Positions 4,683 through 5,456 of a stretch of DNA of 5,456 nt are shown piece by piece. The notes beneath the pieces are model-generated. The model was not told where the DNA came from. It saw only the letters and a program-made list of their open reading frames with translations, and did not search any database. Numbering within the stretch: the stretch's first letter is position 1; every line of letters starts with the position of its first letter. Source of the stretch: an uncultured Bacteroidota bacterium (GTDB lineage Bacteria; Bacteroidota; Bacteroidia; 2-12-FULL-35-15); NCBI GenBank assembly GCA_903881065.1, contig CAIRRW010000049.1, positions 1 through 5,456 of the forward strand. The letters are read 5' to 3'. A program made the position numbers and the translations under genes.

Positions 4683-5456
4683 ATGAACTACACCCTCGCA
4701 CGATTACAAACTACTCAGGATAAAATAATACAAGGTAAACCCTGGTATGCATACTTTACCTTTCGAAATGATAAAGGAGAAATGCAGATGGTCAAAAGAA
4801 AAGCTGGTATCAATCGTTTTAAAACTGTCAAGGAACGCAAACGAGAAGGACAGATACTCGTTCAGGAAATAAATAATTTATTGCTGCAGGGATGGAATCC
4901 TTTTAAAACACTTGATCAGCAGCAAAACAATTATTCTACATTAAATCTGCTGGAATTAATGCAGGAGCTTTATAAAACAAAGATTGATACTTCCGCATAT
5001 CGGGACCGTACAAAGTCACACTACCGGCACCATATCAGCATCCTGAAAGGATATTTAGAAAAGAGTAATTTACAAAGTATCTTCCCGGAACAATTTACCT
5101 CAGCGATGGCAGATGCATACTCTGATTATTTATTATCAGTAAAACAATATAAAGGCCGTAGTCACAACAATCAGATACAAGGAATGAAGACCTTTTTCAA
5201 TATGTTCAAGAAAAAGAAAATTGTTTCAGAAAATCCATTTGATGAAATAAAAGATAAGCCGACTGAGTCAAGCACACATCATCCATTCAGCGAATCACAG
5301 CGCAATACTCTTAGAGAATATTTTATTGATAACGAACACCGCATGTATATGTTTGTACAGTTCGTTTATTATTGTTTCATCCGCCCTAATGAATTAATGC
5401 AGCTGCAAGTCAAGCATATTAATTTCAAAGAAAAAACAATTCACATACCAGGAAAC
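4683..5456 (+). CDS. Tyrosine recombinase / integrase, 3' end beyond window
   Basis: Site-specific integrase that would cut and rejoin DNA at the element's attachment site. The first 258 codons are present and open to the window edge; relatives are about 400 residues, so roughly a third is missing. Residues about 1-80 resemble the arm-type DNA-binding region (WYAYFTFRNDKG at 21-32, then a basic segment and LLQGWNPF at 67-74). Residues about 86-185 form the SAM-like core-binding domain (LLELMQELYK, YRDRTKSHYRHHISILKGYL, and NNQIQGMKTFFNMFKKKKI before ENPFDEI). The catalytic domain begins near 200, and FIRPNELMQLQVKHI (232-246) is the first catalytic box with Arg234. The later Lys, HxxR, H/W and nucleophilic Tyr lie off the edge, so activity cannot be judged. 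The ATG is fixed by AAGGAG eight bases upstream and an in-frame stop at 4656-4658. Position right after tRNA-Leu marks it as the first gene of an integrated element. Confidence 0.9.
   Translation, partial: MNYTLARLQTTQDKIIQGKPWYAYFTFRNDKGEMQMVKRKAGINRFKTVKERKREGQILVQEINNLLLQGWNPFKTLDQQQNNYSTLNLLELMQELYKTKIDTSAYRDRTKSHYRHHISILKGYLEKSNLQSIFPEQFTSAMADAYSDYLLSVKQYKGRSHNNQIQGMKTFFNMFKKKKIVSENPFDEIKDKPTESSTHHPFSESQRNTLREYFIDNEHRMYMFVQFVYYCFIRPNELMQLQVKHINFKEKTIHIPGN

Noticed and set aside
4426..4701. A 91-residue minus-strand open frame with protein text such as GGDSNSHDCSPPPQDGASA
   Set aside because: It runs antisense through the tRNA-Leu. This protein text is the familiar artefact of translating a class II tRNA backwards, and the frame overlaps the start of the integrase.
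1..5456. CRISPR array, retron, toxin-antitoxin or other defence system
   Set aside because: No spaced repeats, reverse transcriptase, small paired frames or defence domains were seen. Any cargo of the integrated element would lie right of the window.

Overview
The window looks like a Bacteroidota chromosome. Reasons: it is strongly AT-rich; several genes are preceded by the TAnnTTTG -7 element typical of this phylum and mostly lack strong Shine-Dalgarno sequences; it encodes a PorG-like (DUF6089) outer-membrane barrel protein and a Bacteroidota-style cation diffusion facilitator; and the tRNA gene does not encode its 3' CCA.

Layout, left to right. Bases 1-27 hold what looks like the first nine codons of a minus-strand gene with a secretion-signal-like start, running off the left edge. 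Bases 28-216 are AT-rich intergenic DNA with a probable minus-strand promoter and a small palindrome. Bases 217-1182 (minus) encode an exported PorG-like barrel protein, and 1277-2350 (minus) encode a family III (CaiB/BaiF) CoA-transferase. A 78-base divergent intergenic region separates the latter from a cation efflux transporter at 2429-3418 (plus). The transporter's stop overlaps that of a convergent Kv-beta-like aldo/keto reductase at 3415-4401 (minus). These genes seem to be independent housekeeping or accessory functions. No shared pathway is evident and only the minus-strand pairs could share transcripts.

The right end is a different kind of DNA. A complete tRNA-Leu(GAG) at 4535-4614 has its own -7 element and is followed 68 bases later by a tyrosine recombinase gene on the same strand. 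That gene starts at 4683 with an unusually good Shine-Dalgarno sequence and is cut by the window end at codon 258. This is the classic arrangement of a tRNA-integrated mobile element (integrative element, prophage or genomic island): chromosome on the left, attachment site in the tRNA 3' half, integrase as first gene. The cargo lies to the right of the window and cannot be judged here. No CRISPR array, rRNA, transposase or recognisable defence system is present. The most useful lead is the integration boundary; the remaining genes are recognisable families with a few unusual residues.
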